From Streptomyces lincolnensis (GTDB lineage Bacteria; Actinomycetota; Actinomycetes; Streptomycetales; Streptomycetaceae), in assembly GCF_021173675.1 (NCBI RefSeq), contig NZ_JAIHON010000004.1, forward strand, positions 62,001-126,000: DNA of 64,000 bases. Reading direction: 5' to 3'. The notes beneath the pieces were generated by a model that was not told the origin of the DNA, searched no databases, and saw only the letters and a program-made list of their open reading frames with translations. Each line of letters begins with the position of its first letter. Positions within the stretch are counted from its first letter, which is position 1. The position numbers were made by a program, and so were the translations under genes. Positions 8,870 through 17,600 of this stretch are shown here, piece after piece.

Positions 8870-9793
8870 TCAACCCAACAGCGCCGCCACCACCACCAGC
8901 ACCGGCACCGACAACACCGTCGACACCAGGATCGAGTCCCGGGCCAACCGCTCGCCCACCCCGTAGGTCGACGCATACGTGTACAGGTTCTGCGCGGCCG
9001 GGAGGGCCGACGTCACCACCACGTCGAGCAGGGGGGCGCCCCGCAGGCCGAAGACGCCCGCCGCCAGGGCCCAGGCCACCGCGGGCTGGCCCACCGACTT
9101 CAGTACGACCGAGAGCAGCACCAGCTGACGGTCGGGGCCCTTGCCGGGCATCGTGCTGCCGCACAGGGAGATGCCGAAGGCGAGCAGGACGGCCGGGACG
9201 GACATGCCGCCGATGAGGGAGAGCGGGTCCATGATCGGGGCCGGTATTTTCACGCCCGCCGCCGACACCGCCACCCCGGCCAGCGAGCCCAGCGCGATCG
9301 GATTGCGCAGGGGCGTCAGCAGCCGCGTCCACAGCGGGCCCTTCGCGCCCTCGCCCGAGGTCAGGTCGAGAACGGTCAGCGCTATCGGGGTCACCCCGAT
9401 CAGCTGGAACAGCAGCACCGGCGCCACCAGCGAGGCGTCGCCCAGGACGTACACGGCGATCGGGATGCCGAGGTTGCCCGAGTTGACGTAACTGGAGCAC
9501 AGCGCGCCGATCGTCGTACGGCCCACACCCCAGCGCCGTAGGACACCCGCCGCGACGAAGACCCCCGCCACCGTGGCCGTGCTCAGCGCGGTCACCAGCA
9601 GCCGGTCGGAGAAGATCAGCGACAGGTCGGTCCGGGCGAGCGTGGTGAACAGCAGGGCCGGGGACGCCACATGGAAGGCGAGCTTGGTCAGGACCTCCCG
9701 GCCCTGGTCGCCGAGGTAGCCGCGTAGGCCGATGACATAGCCCACGCCGATCACGACCGCGATCACCGCGAACCCGGTCAGCACTCCCTGCAC
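8870..9793 (-). CDS. AEC-family transporter (auxin efflux carrier type)
   Basis: Integral membrane carrier of 307 residues with about ten hydrophobic segments, starting MQGVLTGFAVIAVVIGVGYVIG. Conserved features are the first-helix GYVIGLRGYL, the SSYVNSGNLGIPIAVYVLG segment and a matching second-half PAAQNLYTYASTYG. The GTG start is preceded by GAGGAGG. Members export or import organic acids; the substrate cannot be predicted here. It stands alone, convergent with the Uma2 gene. Confidence 0.87.
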   Translation of the reverse strand: MQGVLTGFAVIAVVIGVGYVIGLRGYLGDQGREVLTKLAFHVASPALLFTTLARTDLSLIFSDRLLVTALSTATVAGVFVAAGVLRRWGVGRTTIGALCSSYVNSGNLGIPIAVYVLGDASLVAPVLLFQLIGVTPIALTVLDLTSGEGAKGPLWTRLLTPLRNPIALGSLAGVAVSAAGVKIPAPIMDPLSLIGGMSVPAVLLAFGISLCGSTMPGKGPDRQLVLLSVVLKSVGQPAVAWALAAGVFGLRGAPLLDVVVTSALPAAQNLYTYASTYGVGERLARDSILVSTVLSVPVLVVVAALLG

Positions 9794-9986
9794 GGAGCCT
9801 CCTCAGACGTGAGGAAGGCGTGCGGTGTCCAGGGCGGCGCCGATATGTGGGGCATACAGGCAACCCTCCGGGGAAGGAGGGCCGCGGGTCAATGTGATCC
9901 CGGTCGGCGGGCGACCCGGGCGGCAGCCGAGGACGCCGGCCGCGATGAGTTACGCCCGCCCGCCCGGTCTACCGATCGTGGACGCC

Positions 9987-10331
9987 ATGACACCCGCAGT
10001 ACTCATGCTGACCGGCCCCGTCACCAGGGACGAGGTGGCCGGGCTCTGCGACGACGTGCGAGCGCTGCTGGAGAGCACCGGCGCCGAGCGTGTGGTGTGC
10101 GACGTCGCCGGACTGGGCCCGCCCGGTCTCACCGCCGTCGACCTGCTGGCCCGCCTCGACCTCACCGCCCGCAGGCGCGGCGCCCGCATCCGGCTGCGCG
10201 ATCCCGATCCCGCCCTACGCGCCTTCCTCGACCTGGTCGGCCTGACCTTCGAGGTGGAGGGGCAGCCCGAACAGCGGGAACCAGCGCTGGGTGTCGAGGA
10301 AGAAATGGAACCCGGTGAGCCGGCCGTCTGA
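9987..10331 (+). CDS. STAS-domain protein
   Basis: A 114-residue protein resembling single STAS domains (anti-anti-sigma-like or regulatory). The beta-alpha pattern is AVLMLTGPVTRDEVAGLCDD, then VVCDVAGLGPPGLTAVDLLARL, where the phosphorylatable Ser/Thr position of anti-anti-sigma factors reads GLTAVD. Start uncertain: ATG 9987 fits the domain, with upstream in-frame starts at 9945 and 9825 that would add unconserved Pro/Arg-rich residues. Its last 39 codons overlap, in antisense, the end of the sigma factor gene. A role in sigma regulation is possible but unproven. Confidence 0.6.
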   Translation: MTPAVLMLTGPVTRDEVAGLCDDVRALLESTGAERVVCDVAGLGPPGLTAVDLLARLDLTARRRGARIRLRDPDPALRAFLDLVGLTFEVEGQPEQREPALGVEEEMEPGEPAV

Positions 10332-11231
10332 GATCTCCAGCACCTGCACCGCCCACGGTGTGAAGCCGCCCTTCTCCGGGTCCGGCTTGTACTGGGCGAA
10401 CCCGGGCAGGCCGTTGACCTGGACCGGCAGCAGACGCGAACCGGCGCAGGCGGAACCGAGCGTCGTCATGAAGCCGGTGATGTCGTCGTGGCCGGTCAGC
10501 CACAGGTCGAACGGCGGCATCGTCATGATGGCGTCCTCGTGCAGCAGGGCCGTCAGCGCCGTCATGTCGTAGCCCTCGAAGGCCGCCACATAGCGGTCCA
10601 GGAGCTTTCGCTGGTCCTCGTCCAGCGGATTGGACACGACCGCGTCCGCGCCGTGCTGCTCTCGCTCGGCGAGGGTCGCGCGGGCTCGCTGGAGGGCGCT
10701 GTTGACCGAGGCGACCGAGGTGTCGAGCAGCTCGGCGACCTCGCTCGCCTTCCAGGCCAGCACCTCGCGCAGGATCAGCACCGCGCGCTGTTTGGCCGGG
10801 AGTTGCTGCAGGGCCGCCATGAAGGCCAGCCGGACCGATTCCTTGGCGACGGCCGCCTCTGCCGGGTCGTCCGTCGTGGGGAGCACGCGTGCGTCGGGCA
10901 TGGGTTCCAGCCAGGTGTTGTCCGGGCGGGGGGAGAGGGCGGCCTGGGCGAGCGGCGTGGACTCGGAGAGGTCCATGGGGCGAGCGCGCTTGTTGCCGGC
11001 GGTGAGCATGTCCAGGCAGACGTTCGTCGCGATGCGGTAGAGCCAGGAGCGGAGGCTGGAGCGTCCCTCGAACTTCTCGTAGCTGCGCCAGGCGCGGACC
11101 ATCGTGTCCTGGACCGCGTCCTCCGCCTCGAAGGAGGAGCCGAGCATCCGGTAGCAGTAGCCGGTCAGTTCCGTCCGGTGCCGTTCCAGTGTGACGTCGA
11201 GGTCCGTCGGCGTCGCCGTGCTGTTCGTCAT
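10215..11231 (-). CDS. ECF-type RNA polymerase sigma factor with SnoaL-like C-terminal domain
   Basis: A 338-residue sigma factor of the TIGR02960/SigG-like type. Region 2 spans GYCYRMLGSSFEAEDAVQDT to SWLYRIATNVCLD. Region 4 is LPAKQRAVLILREVLAWKAS with helix-turn-helix VAELLDTSVASVNSALQRAR. Residues ~215-335 form a SnoaL/NTF2-like domain (LLDRYVAAFEGYDMTAL...). In this class the fused C-terminal domain commonly replaces a separate anti-sigma factor. The ATG start is preceded by GGGTGGA. No adjacent anti-sigma gene is seen; the STAS gene at its 3' end is the only regulatory-looking neighbour. Confidence 0.9.
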   Translation of the reverse strand: MTNSTATPTDLDVTLERHRTELTGYCYRMLGSSFEAEDAVQDTMVRAWRSYEKFEGRSSLRSWLYRIATNVCLDMLTAGNKRARPMDLSESTPLAQAALSPRPDNTWLEPMPDARVLPTTDDPAEAAVAKESVRLAFMAALQQLPAKQRAVLILREVLAWKASEVAELLDTSVASVNSALQRARATLAEREQHGADAVVSNPLDEDQRKLLDRYVAAFEGYDMTALTALLHEDAIMTMPPFDLWLTGHDDITGFMTTLGSACAGSRLLPVQVNGLPGFAQYKPDPEKGGFTPWAVQVLEISDGRLTGFHFFLDTQRWFPLFGLPLHLEGQADQVEEGA

Positions 11232-11369
11232 CGTCCACCCACCCCTGTGGCCGTTCCTGTCGGAGCGCGTCTGTGCGCCCAGTACTTCGGAAGCTATCGC
11301 AGCCCACTGACAATGGCCTGGCGAGTGGGGAAAGGGGCAGGTCGGAGGGGGTCGGGGGCCGAACACGTT

Positions 11370-11610
11370 CCTCGCCCCCGCCGCCCCTACCCGTCCCATC
11401 CCCCAGGGGCTCCGCCCCTTCGACCCCGACCTGCGGGTGGGTGGGGGCTGGTCGCGCCCGCGCGGCGGTAGCCGCATATTCAGCACAGCCCCGCGCCCCT
11501 GGGTCTTTCAGCCCGTCCGGCGTTTGAGGACGAGGCCCCTTCAGGGCCGACAAGGGGGTCTGGGGGCGCAGCCCCCAGGGATGGGACGGGTAGGGGCGGC
11601 GGGGGCGAGG
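11370..11610. repeat. Inverted-repeat-bounded intergenic element (MITE-like)
   Basis: This fills most of the 388-bp gap between the sigma and MFS genes. Perfect 33-bp inverted repeats (11370-11402 and 11578-11610) continue with weaker complementarity inward. The 175-bp core holds a REP-like copy (11441-11500), the segment CCCGTCCGGCGTTTGAGGAC, which recurs in many Streptomyces intergenic regions, and a hairpin at 11560-11578. No ORF in it looks real. The structure resembles a non-autonomous mobile element or a very large bidirectional terminator. Confidence 0.7.
11441..11500 (-). repeat. Dispersed REP-like repeat, long form
   Basis: Read on the minus strand it gives the family pattern AGGGGCGCGGGGCTGTG, an internal variable part containing GCGGC..CCGC, then GGGCGCGACCAGCCCCCAC. 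It is nested inside the 11370-11610 inverted-repeat element. Confidence 0.75.
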
Positions 11611-11619
11611 AAAAAGCCC

Positions 11620-12930
11620 TCAGCGCACCGGCACAGGCCCCCGCCGCGCCGCGGCCCGGGCCGCGCGCGTGCCGAGGACCGTGATGGCCACGACGCCGAT
11701 CACGGCGAGGAGACCGACGCCGACCGTCCCGCTCCAGCCACCCGCGTGGAAGGCCACCGCCCCGACCGTACTGCCGGCGCTGGAGCCGACGTAGTAGGCG
11801 GACTGGTAGAGCGCGGAGGCCTGCGCACGCCCCGCCGTCGCCGTCTTGCTGACCGCAGAGGAAGCGACCGCGTGCCCCGCGAAGAAGCCCCCGGTGATCA
11901 GGACCAGACCCAGCAGGACGAGCGGCAGGGAGTCGGCCAGGGACACCAGCAGACCCGCGGCCGTCGTACCGCCCGCCGCGTACAGCGCACCCCGGCGCCC
12001 GAGCCGCCCGACCAGCCGCCCGGCCGTGGACGCGGAGACCGTGCCCACCAGGTAGACCAGGAAGATCGAGCCGATGACGCCCTGCGGCAGCCCGAAGGGG
12101 GCCTCGGTCAGGCGGTAGCCGATCACCGTGTAGACGCCGCCGAACACCGTCATGAACAGCGCGCCGATCGCGTACAGCCGGCGCATCAGCGGGTCGGCGA
12201 GGTGGTCGCGGACCGTACGGGCCAGCACCCGCGGTCGCAGCGACCCGGCCACGAAGTGCTCAGGCGCGGGCAGCAGCAGCCGGAAGGCCACCGCGCAGCC
12301 GACCGCGATCACGCCGATCACCCCGACCGCGACCCGCCAGCCCCACTCCTGCGCGACCCAGCCGGTGATGACCCGGCCGCTCATCCCGCCGACGCTGTTG
12401 CCCGCCACGAACAGACCGATCGCGGTCACCAGCGCCTTGGGCGTGACCTCCTCCGCGAGATACGCCGTCGCCGAGGCCGGCAGCCCGGCCAGCGCGGCGC
12501 CCTGGACCGCGCGCAGTGCCACCAGCGCGGTCAGCGAGGGCGCGAAGGGCACCAGCAGGGCCACGATCACCGCGACCGCCAGCGAGGCCGTCATCACCGT
12601 ACGACGGCCGAAGCGCTCCGACAGGGCGCTCATCGGCAGCACGAACAGGGCCAGCCCACCGGTCGCGGCCGCCACCGTCCAGCTCGCCTCGCTCGCCGCC
12701 ACCCCGAAGTCGCCGGAGACCAGCGGCAGCAGGGCCTGCGTGGAGTACAGCAGCGCGAAGGTCGCGACCCCGGCGAGGAAGAGGGCGAAGCTCATCCGGC
12801 GGTAGCCGGGCCCGCCCGGTGCCATACGGGAGTCGACGGCGGAGGAGACGGGGGAGGAGGCAGAGACGGAGGACGGAACCGACGGTGCGGCGCCCACGGT
12901 GGTGGACGCCCCGGTACTGGCGGGAGACAT
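11620..12930 (-). CDS. MFS transporter
   Basis: Major facilitator superfamily permease of 436 residues with 12 predicted helices after a ~45-residue Ser/Pro/Ala-rich cytoplasmic leader. Motif A is visible after the second helix as SALSERFGRRTVM, and the matching second-half loop is TAGRLVGRLGRRGALY. It resembles multidrug and YnfM-type exporters. It is divergent from a LysR gene with a 63-bp shared control region holding a palindrome, so it is the probable target of that regulator. Confidence 0.92.
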   Translation of the reverse strand: MSPASTGASTTVGAAPSVPSSVSASSPVSSAVDSRMAPGGPGYRRMSFALFLAGVATFALLYSTQALLPLVSGDFGVAASEASWTVAAATGGLALFVLPMSALSERFGRRTVMTASLAVAVIVALLVPFAPSLTALVALRAVQGAALAGLPASATAYLAEEVTPKALVTAIGLFVAGNSVGGMSGRVITGWVAQEWGWRVAVGVIGVIAVGCAVAFRLLLPAPEHFVAGSLRPRVLARTVRDHLADPLMRRLYAIGALFMTVFGGVYTVIGYRLTEAPFGLPQGVIGSIFLVYLVGTVSASTAGRLVGRLGRRGALYAAGGTTAAGLLVSLADSLPLVLLGLVLITGGFFAGHAVASSAVSKTATAGRAQASALYQSAYYVGSSAGSTVGAVAFHAGGWSGTVGVGLLAVIGVVAITVLGTRAARAAARRGPVPVR

Positions 12931-12958
12931 GCTTCGAAGCTACGGACGCCCCGGCTCA

Positions 12959-12975
12959 TCCGTCCAATGCACGGA
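12959..12975. promoter_or_regulatory. Candidate LysR-type operator
   Basis: Interrupted palindrome TCCGT-N7-ACGGA lies in the 63-bp divergent gap between the MFS and LysR genes. Size and placement fit a LysR-type regulator box, but no footprint evidence is available. Confidence 0.5.
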
Positions 12976-12993
12976 ATCGCCATAATCGTTCCC

Positions 12994-13944
12994 ATGGAGC
13001 ATCAGCAGAGGTCACAGCCCCGCCTGTCACCGTCCAGTGACACAGAAGACATGGTCATGTTGCTGGCACCCCGGCTCGCCCACTTCGCCGGCGTCGCCCG
13101 CACCGAGCACGTCACCCGCGCCGCCCAGGAGATGCAGGTCCCGCAGTCCACCCTGTCCCGGGCCATGGTCCGCCTGGAACAGGACCTGGGCGTCGACCTG
13201 TTCGCCCGCATCGGCCGGACGGTCTCCCTCACGCCCGCCGGACGCACCTTCCTCACCTCCGTCGACCGCGCCCTCGCCGAGATCGCCCGCGCCGCCGACG
13301 CGGTCCGCGCCGACGCCGACCCGGCCACCGGCAAGGTCGCCTTCGGCTTTCTGCACACCATGGGCTCCGAGACGGTCCCCGGCCTCATCCGTGCCTTCCG
13401 CGCCGACCATCCGCGCGTCCGCTTCAGCCTCGTCCAGAACTACGGCGAGGCCATGATCGAACGCCTTCGCTCCGGCGAACTCGACCTCTGCCTCACCTCC
13501 CCGGTCCCGGACGCCCCCGACCTCGTAGGCCGCCGCCTCGACGAACAGAAACTCCGCCTCGTCGTCCCCGCCGACCACCGCCTCGCAGCCCGCAAACGAG
13601 TCCGCCTCGCAGAAGCCGCCGACGAAACCTTCGTCACCCTGGAACCCGGCTACGGCCTTCGCCGTATCACCGACGATCTGTGCGAGGAGGCAGGCTTCCG
13701 GCCGAGGATCGCTTTCGAGGGGGAGGAGGCGGAGACGTTGAGGGGCTTGGTCGCGGCGGGCCTCGGGGTCGCGCTGCTGCCACCTCCGGCCGTACCCCGC
13801 CCGGGTGTTGCAGAACTGACGGTCACTGCCCCCAGAGCGGTCCGAGAAATCGGAGTGGCCTGGCTCGACGGCCACCCCGACACGCCCCCGGTGGCGGCCT
13901 TCAAGAGGTTCCTACTGTCAAGAAGGGGAAGTCTGCTCACCTAA
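12994..13944 (+). CDS. LysR-family transcriptional regulator
   Basis: A 316-residue LysR regulator. The winged helix-turn-helix covers residues ~25-85, with VTRAAQEMQVPQSTLSRAMV as the HTH and LFARIGRTVSLTPAG as the wing. The effector-binding domain starts near GKVAFGFLHTMGSETVP. The ATG at 12994 gives a 20-residue leader before the HTH. It is divergent from the MFS exporter, and the two share the TCCGT-N7-ACGGA site. The inducer is unknown. A dispersed repeat begins immediately after the TAA stop. Confidence 0.92.
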   Translation: MEHQQRSQPRLSPSSDTEDMVMLLAPRLAHFAGVARTEHVTRAAQEMQVPQSTLSRAMVRLEQDLGVDLFARIGRTVSLTPAGRTFLTSVDRALAEIARAADAVRADADPATGKVAFGFLHTMGSETVPGLIRAFRADHPRVRFSLVQNYGEAMIERLRSGELDLCLTSPVPDAPDLVGRRLDEQKLRLVVPADHRLAARKRVRLAEAADETFVTLEPGYGLRRITDDLCEEAGFRPRIAFEGEEAETLRGLVAAGLGVALLPPPAVPRPGVAELTVTAPRAVREIGVAWLDGHPDTPPVAAFKRFLLSRRGSLLT

Positions 13945-13998
13945 GGGGCGCGGGGCTGTGTCGATTTGCGGCTCCGCCGCGTGGGCGCGACCAACCAC
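13945..13998 (+). repeat. Dispersed REP-like repeat, long form
   Basis: Starts right after the LysR stop codon with GGGGCGCGGGGCTGTG, then the internal GCGGCTCCGCCGC palindrome, then GTGGGCGCGACCAACCAC. It is nearly identical to the copy at 43165-43222. Confidence 0.8.
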
Positions 13999-14030
13999 AA
14001 CGAACCCGCAGACCTCCACGTACCGCAAGT

Positions 14031-14792
14031 TCAACGGCGAAGGGACCGCCCGAACCCAGAAGCCAACGGCATCCGAAGTCCCAAAGGTGGCGGAGCCGCC
14101 ATCGCATCCCGCACCGGCCGGGAAAACGCCCGCCCGAACAACGCCCCCATCACGAAGTCCTCCGCCAACGCGTGCACTTCATCCCGGTGCTGATGCAACC
14201 CGTGCCCGTCCGAATGCACTTCGAACCGGCACACCTCCCGATTCGCCTTCTTCGCCCGGGAGGCCAGCCGGAACGACAACTCCGGATCCGTCCGCTCGTC
14301 GTTCGTGCCGTGCGCGATCAACACCTGCCGCCCGACGAGCTGTTTCACCGGTTCGGGTGGCGCGGCCACATCCTCCTCGGGCAGCCAGGGGGCCAGCGCG
14401 ACCACGGAGTTGACGGCCTCGTGTCCGGCCGACCGCAGTGCCGCGCGGGCGCCCATGTCGACGCCGACGAGGCAGACGGAGACGTCGCCGTAGCGTCGTA
14501 CGACCTCCTCGGCCGCCCAGGCCGCGTCATGGGCGAGATGGGCCTCGCTGCCGTTCCAGCCGCGATAGCGGTAGTGGACGACATGGGTGGCCAACCCCTC
14601 GGCGCGGCCCGCGCGTTCGAGACGGCGGCCCAAGGTCCGTACGGACGCGGCCGCCCACAGGGGGGAGGGTCTGCGGGTGGAGACCTCGTCGCCCGCGGGG
14701 AGCAGCAGCACCACCCCGCTCACCGCCGTCGGTTCCGGACCGAGCGCCCGCCCCAGACGGGCCGTGCGAACCGGCGTCGCTTGCTGTGCCAT
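14031..14792 (-). CDS. Alpha/beta-hydrolase-fold protein with Asp at the nucleophile elbow
   Basis: A 253-residue cytoplasmic protein that looks like a dienelactone-hydrolase-type alpha/beta hydrolase. Strand VSGVVLLLPAG is followed by the elbow LVGVDMGARAAL, where residue 112 is Asp instead of the usual Ser. HGTNDERTD (Asp165 region) and HSDGHG (His197) supply the other triad positions. An Asp nucleophile is normal in epoxide hydrolases and dehalogenases but unusual in this kind of short protein, which lacks a clear cap domain. It stands alone, divergent from add. The substrate is unknown, and it may be a pseudo-enzyme. Confidence 0.75.
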   Translation of the reverse strand: MAQQATPVRTARLGRALGPEPTAVSGVVLLLPAGDEVSTRRPSPLWAAASVRTLGRRLERAGRAEGLATHVVHYRYRGWNGSEAHLAHDAAWAAEEVVRRYGDVSVCLVGVDMGARAALRSAGHEAVNSVVALAPWLPEEDVAAPPEPVKQLVGRQVLIAHGTNDERTDPELSFRLASRAKKANREVCRFEVHSDGHGLHQHRDEVHALAEDFVMGALFGRAFSRPVRDAMAAPPPLGLRMPLASGFGRSLRR

Positions 14793-14876
14793 GACAGAAC
14801 AGTGTCAGAAGGGTGGGTGTACGCCACTAGTCCGTGCGGTCACCGTTACGTATCGGCGTTTTCGTACACCGCGCGA

Positions 14877-14890
14877 TCTACGCGCGTAGG
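14877..14890. promoter_or_regulatory. Nucleoside operator, copy 3 (perfect)
   Basis: CTACGCGCGTAG at 14878-14889 is a perfect 12-bp palindrome ending 16 bases before the add start codon, where a bound repressor would block transcription or initiation. Confidence 0.75.
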
Positions 14891-14905
14891 AGTTAGAGTG
14901 CGGAG

Positions 14906-16069
14906 ATGACGAGCCAGACTGAGCGGATGGGGAAGACCCCGAGCCCGGACCAGATCCGCCGGGCACCCAAGGTTCTGCTGCACGACCACCTCGACGGCGG
15001 GCTGCGTCCCGGCACGATCGTCGACCTCGCCCGGGAGACCGGGTACGCGCATCTCCCCGAGACCGACCCCGACAAGCTCGGCGTCTGGTTCCGCGAGGCC
15101 GCCGACTCCGGCTCCCTGGAGCGGTACTTGGAGACCTTCTCGCACACCGTCGGCGTGATGCAGACCCGCGAGGCCCTCGTCCGGGTCGCCGCCGAGTGCG
15201 CCGAGGACCTCGCCGAGGACGGAGTCGTCTACGCGGAGGTGCGCTACGCCCCCGAACAGCACCTGGAAGGCGGGCTCACCCTCGAAGAGGTCGTCGAGGC
15301 CGTCAACGAGGGCTTCCGGGAAGGGGAGCGACGGGCCCGCGAGAGCGGCGGGCGGATCCGGGTGGGCGCCCTGCTCACCGCCATGCGGCACGCGGCCCGC
15401 GCCCTGGAGATCGCCGAACTCGCCAACCGCTACCGCGACCTGGGGGTCGTCGGCTTCGACATCGCGGGCGCCGAGGCCGGTTACCCGCCCACCCGGCACC
15501 TGGACGCCTTCGAGTACCTCAAGCGCGAGAACAACCACTTCACCATCCACGCCGGCGAGGCCTTCGGGCTGCCGTCGATCTGGCAGGCCCTCCAGTGGTG
15601 CGGCGCCGACCGGCTCGGCCACGGCGTGCGCATCATCGACGACATCCAGGTCCACGAGGACGGCTCGGTCGAGCTCGGGCGGCTCGCCTCCTACGTCCGC
15701 GACAAGCGCGTCCCGCTGGAGCTGTGCCCCAGCTCCAACCTCCAGACGGGCGCCGCCGCCTCGTACGCCGAGCACCCCATCGGACTGCTGCGGCGGCTGC
15801 ACTTCCGGGCCACCGTGAACACCGACAACCGCCTGATGTCGGGCACCAGCATGAGCCGGGAATTCGAGCACCTTGTCGAGGCGTTCGGTTACACGCTCGA
15901 CGACATGCAGTGGTTCTCCGTCAATGCGATGAAATCAGCGTTCATTCCTTTCGATGAACGACTCGCCATGATCAATGACGTCATCAAGCCCGGATACGCG
16001 GAGCTGAAGTCCGAATGGCTGTTCCAGCAGACCGCCTCCACCAGCGGATCTGTGGGTGCGGAAGGCTGA
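14906..16069 (+). CDS. add: Adenosine deaminase
   Basis: Converts adenosine and deoxyadenosine to inosine and deoxyinosine; zinc-dependent, cytoplasmic. Length 387 residues. Motifs: HDHLDGG (zinc His pair), the substrate loop [17 protein letters not shown] (zinc His and catalytic Glu), LGHGVRI, and [10 protein letters not shown] carrying the zinc-ligand Asp. GCGGAG precedes the ATG. A perfect copy of the nucleoside operator sits 16 bases upstream. The products are substrates for the purine nucleoside phosphorylase at 30.7 kb, which carries the same operator. Confidence 0.95.
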   Translation: MTSQTERMGKTPSPDQIRRAPKVLLHDHLDGGLRPGTIVDLARETGYAHLPETDPDKLGVWFREAADSGSLERYLETFSHTVGVMQTREALVRVAAECAEDLAEDGVVYAEVRYAPEQHLEGGLTLEEVVEAVNEGFREGERRARESGGRIRVGALLTAMRHAARALEIAELANRYRDLGVVGFDIAGAEAGYPPTRHLDAFEYLKRENNHFTIHAGEAFGLPSIWQALQWCGADRLGHGVRIIDDIQVHEDGSVELGRLASYVRDKRVPLELCPSSNLQTGAAASYAEHPIGLLRRLHFRATVNTDNRLMSGTSMSREFEHLVEAFGYTLDDMQWFSVNAMKSAFIPFDERLAMINDVIKPGYAELKSEWLFQQTASTSGSVGAEG

Positions 16070-16208
16070 TCCTCCAGAATCACGAGTACGGAATGCGGGC
16101 GGGCTTTCACAATCCGTCCGCATTTCGATGTTTGCGGCGGGTGCCTGCGCATGTTTACGGTCGTGGACCGCTCACATCCCCGCAACTCCATTTCGAGGAC
16201 GCAATTTC

Positions 16209-16571
16209 ATGAAGCAGTCTGCTGCCAAGACCCTCGGTGTCGCCGCCCTCGGTGCCGCCTTCGCCGCCGCCGGTGCGGGCGCCGCGAACGCTGCCCCGGC
16301 CGTGCCCGACCCCACGCAGGCCCTGGACGGCGTGACCCGGACCCTCCCGACGGAGAACCTCACCAAGACCCTCCCGGGCGCCGGTGAGGCGCTCTCCCAG
16401 GCGCAGCCGGCGCTCGGCACGGGCCTGGCCGCCGCGCAGCCGGCCGTCGAGAAGGTGCTCGCCGAGGGTCCCACCGCCCCGGTCGCCGGTCTCCTCGGCG
16501 GTCTGCCGGTCGGAGGGGCCCTTCCCGGCGGCGGCGCCGGCACCGGCGTGAACGGCCTGCCGCTCGGCTGA
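16209..16571 (+). CDS. Small secreted protein, Pro/Ala/Gly-rich
   Basis: A 120-residue protein starting MKQSAAKTLGVAALGAAFAA with a Sec signal peptide probably cleaved after ANA (residues ~28-30). The mature part, APAVPDPTQALDGVTRTLPT and onward, is low-complexity with repeated L-P-x-x and Q-P-A/G-L-G units, and has no cysteines or known domain. It resembles the protein at 22535-22939 in size, signal peptide and composition. The function is unrecognised. The ATG is separated from add by 139 bases, so it is probably transcribed from its own promoter, and it ends at a strong hairpin. Confidence 0.8.
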   Translation: MKQSAAKTLGVAALGAAFAAAGAGAANAAPAVPDPTQALDGVTRTLPTENLTKTLPGAGEALSQAQPALGTGLAAAQPAVEKVLAEGPTAPVAGLLGGLPVGGALPGGGAGTGVNGLPLG

Positions 16572-16596
16572 GGTCCGGCACTCCTCGCACGCGCCG

Positions 16597-16631
16597 GTGG
16601 GGCGCACCCCTGGACACGGGGTGCGCCCCAC
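16597..16631 (+). terminator. Terminator between convergent genes
   Basis: A perfect 14-bp stem (16597-16610 with 16618-16631) with a 7-nt loop. It lies between the small secreted protein and the PspC gene and can serve both strands. Confidence 0.75.
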
Positions 16632-16649
16632 GGGCGTACGTACCGGCCG

Positions 16650-16853
16650 TCACCAGGCCGTGCGCGCGGCCTTCCCCTCGGACGGGAACAGGATCCACAG
16701 CGCGATGTAGAGCAGGAACTGCGGCCCCGGCAGCAGGCAGGAGACCAGGAAGATGACACGCATCGTCGTCGCGGAGGTGCCGAAGCGCCGTGCCAGCGCG
16801 GCACACACTCCGCCGATCATGCGGCCGTTGGTGGGGCGGGCGAGGCGGGACAT
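16650..16853 (-). CDS. PspC-domain membrane protein
   Basis: A 67-residue protein consisting of one PspC domain: RPTNGRMIGGVCAALARRFG, then a hydrophobic hairpin VIFLVSCLLPGPQFLLYIAL and WILFPSE. The ATG at 16853 is chosen because GAAGGAG lies 8 bases upstream; the longer frame is unconserved. PspC domains sense or respond to envelope stress in other bacteria. Here the protein stands alone without pspA or a sensor kinase. Confidence 0.88.
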   Translation of the reverse strand: MSRLARPTNGRMIGGVCAALARRFGTSATTMRVIFLVSCLLPGPQFLLYIALWILFPSEGKAARTAW

Positions 16854-16946
16854 TGCGGCTCCTTCGTGAGCGTCTGTTCGAGCCGGGCCGAGTACCCGTC
16901 TCAACTGACCTCAACGTTACGGAGACGAAGGGGGCAAAGCGTCGCT

Positions 16947-17498
16947 CTACGGGGCGATGCCGACCCTGGGAATCGTCGGGGTCCGACCCTGAGTCACGTC
17001 CTCCGGACGGAGGGAGTGATGCCAGGCGCGCTCGTTCCTGCGGCGGAGCCAGGCCCGCGCCGCCGGGACGAACAGCGTGTGCGCCAGCGCCACGCCCACC
17101 GTGTTCAGCAGCAGGGAGTCGACGTCGACGCGCTGTCCCGGCACTCCGGTCTGCAGGAGTTCGATGCCCAGGGAGATCAGGGCGCCGGCGGCGGTCGTAC
17201 GGACGAACGAGGCGAGCGGGGAGACCGTGAGCCGGCCGTGGGCCAGTGGGAACAGCACGCCCAGTGGGGCGAGCAGACCCAGGCCGCCGCCGATGCGGCG
17301 GGCGGCCTCCTGCCAGCCCAGCGTCAGATCGAAGCGGATGCTCGCGAACGGATGCACGTTGGGCGGCATCACCCAGGGGACGTCCAGCGGACGCAGCGTG
17401 TACCAGGCGGCGAACACGAGATGTGCGACAAGGAGGACACCCCCTGCCACACGGACGCTGATCACGGCGCTGCCGCCGATGGAGCCTTCACGCTGCAC
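16947..17498 (-). CDS. VanZ-like membrane protein
   Basis: A 183-residue VanZ-family integral membrane protein: helix ISVRVAGGVLLVAHLVFAAW, then YTLRPLDVPWV..NVHPFASIRFDL, a GLGLLAPLGVLFPL helix, and the ISLGIELLQTGVPGQRVDVDSLLLNTVG core motif. The GTG at 17498 is the likely start; an internal GTG (VISVRV) is possible. VanZ proteins affect teicoplanin susceptibility in enterococci, but chromosomal homologues such as this have no known role. No van resistance genes are nearby. Confidence 0.85.
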   Translation of the reverse strand: MQREGSIGGSAVISVRVAGGVLLVAHLVFAAWYTLRPLDVPWVMPPNVHPFASIRFDLTLGWQEAARRIGGGLGLLAPLGVLFPLAHGRLTVSPLASFVRTTAAGALISLGIELLQTGVPGQRVDVDSLLLNTVGVALAHTLFVPAARAWLRRRNERAWHHSLRPEDVTQGRTPTIPRVGIAP

Positions 17499-17600
17499 GC
17501 CCCCCTAGACGCGGCCTCCGGCACGATCGGTTCCGGGACACCCACCGCGCCCGTGTGAGGCATGCGCCACAGTCGTCCGCCGAGGGGCTGCGAACGGGTC

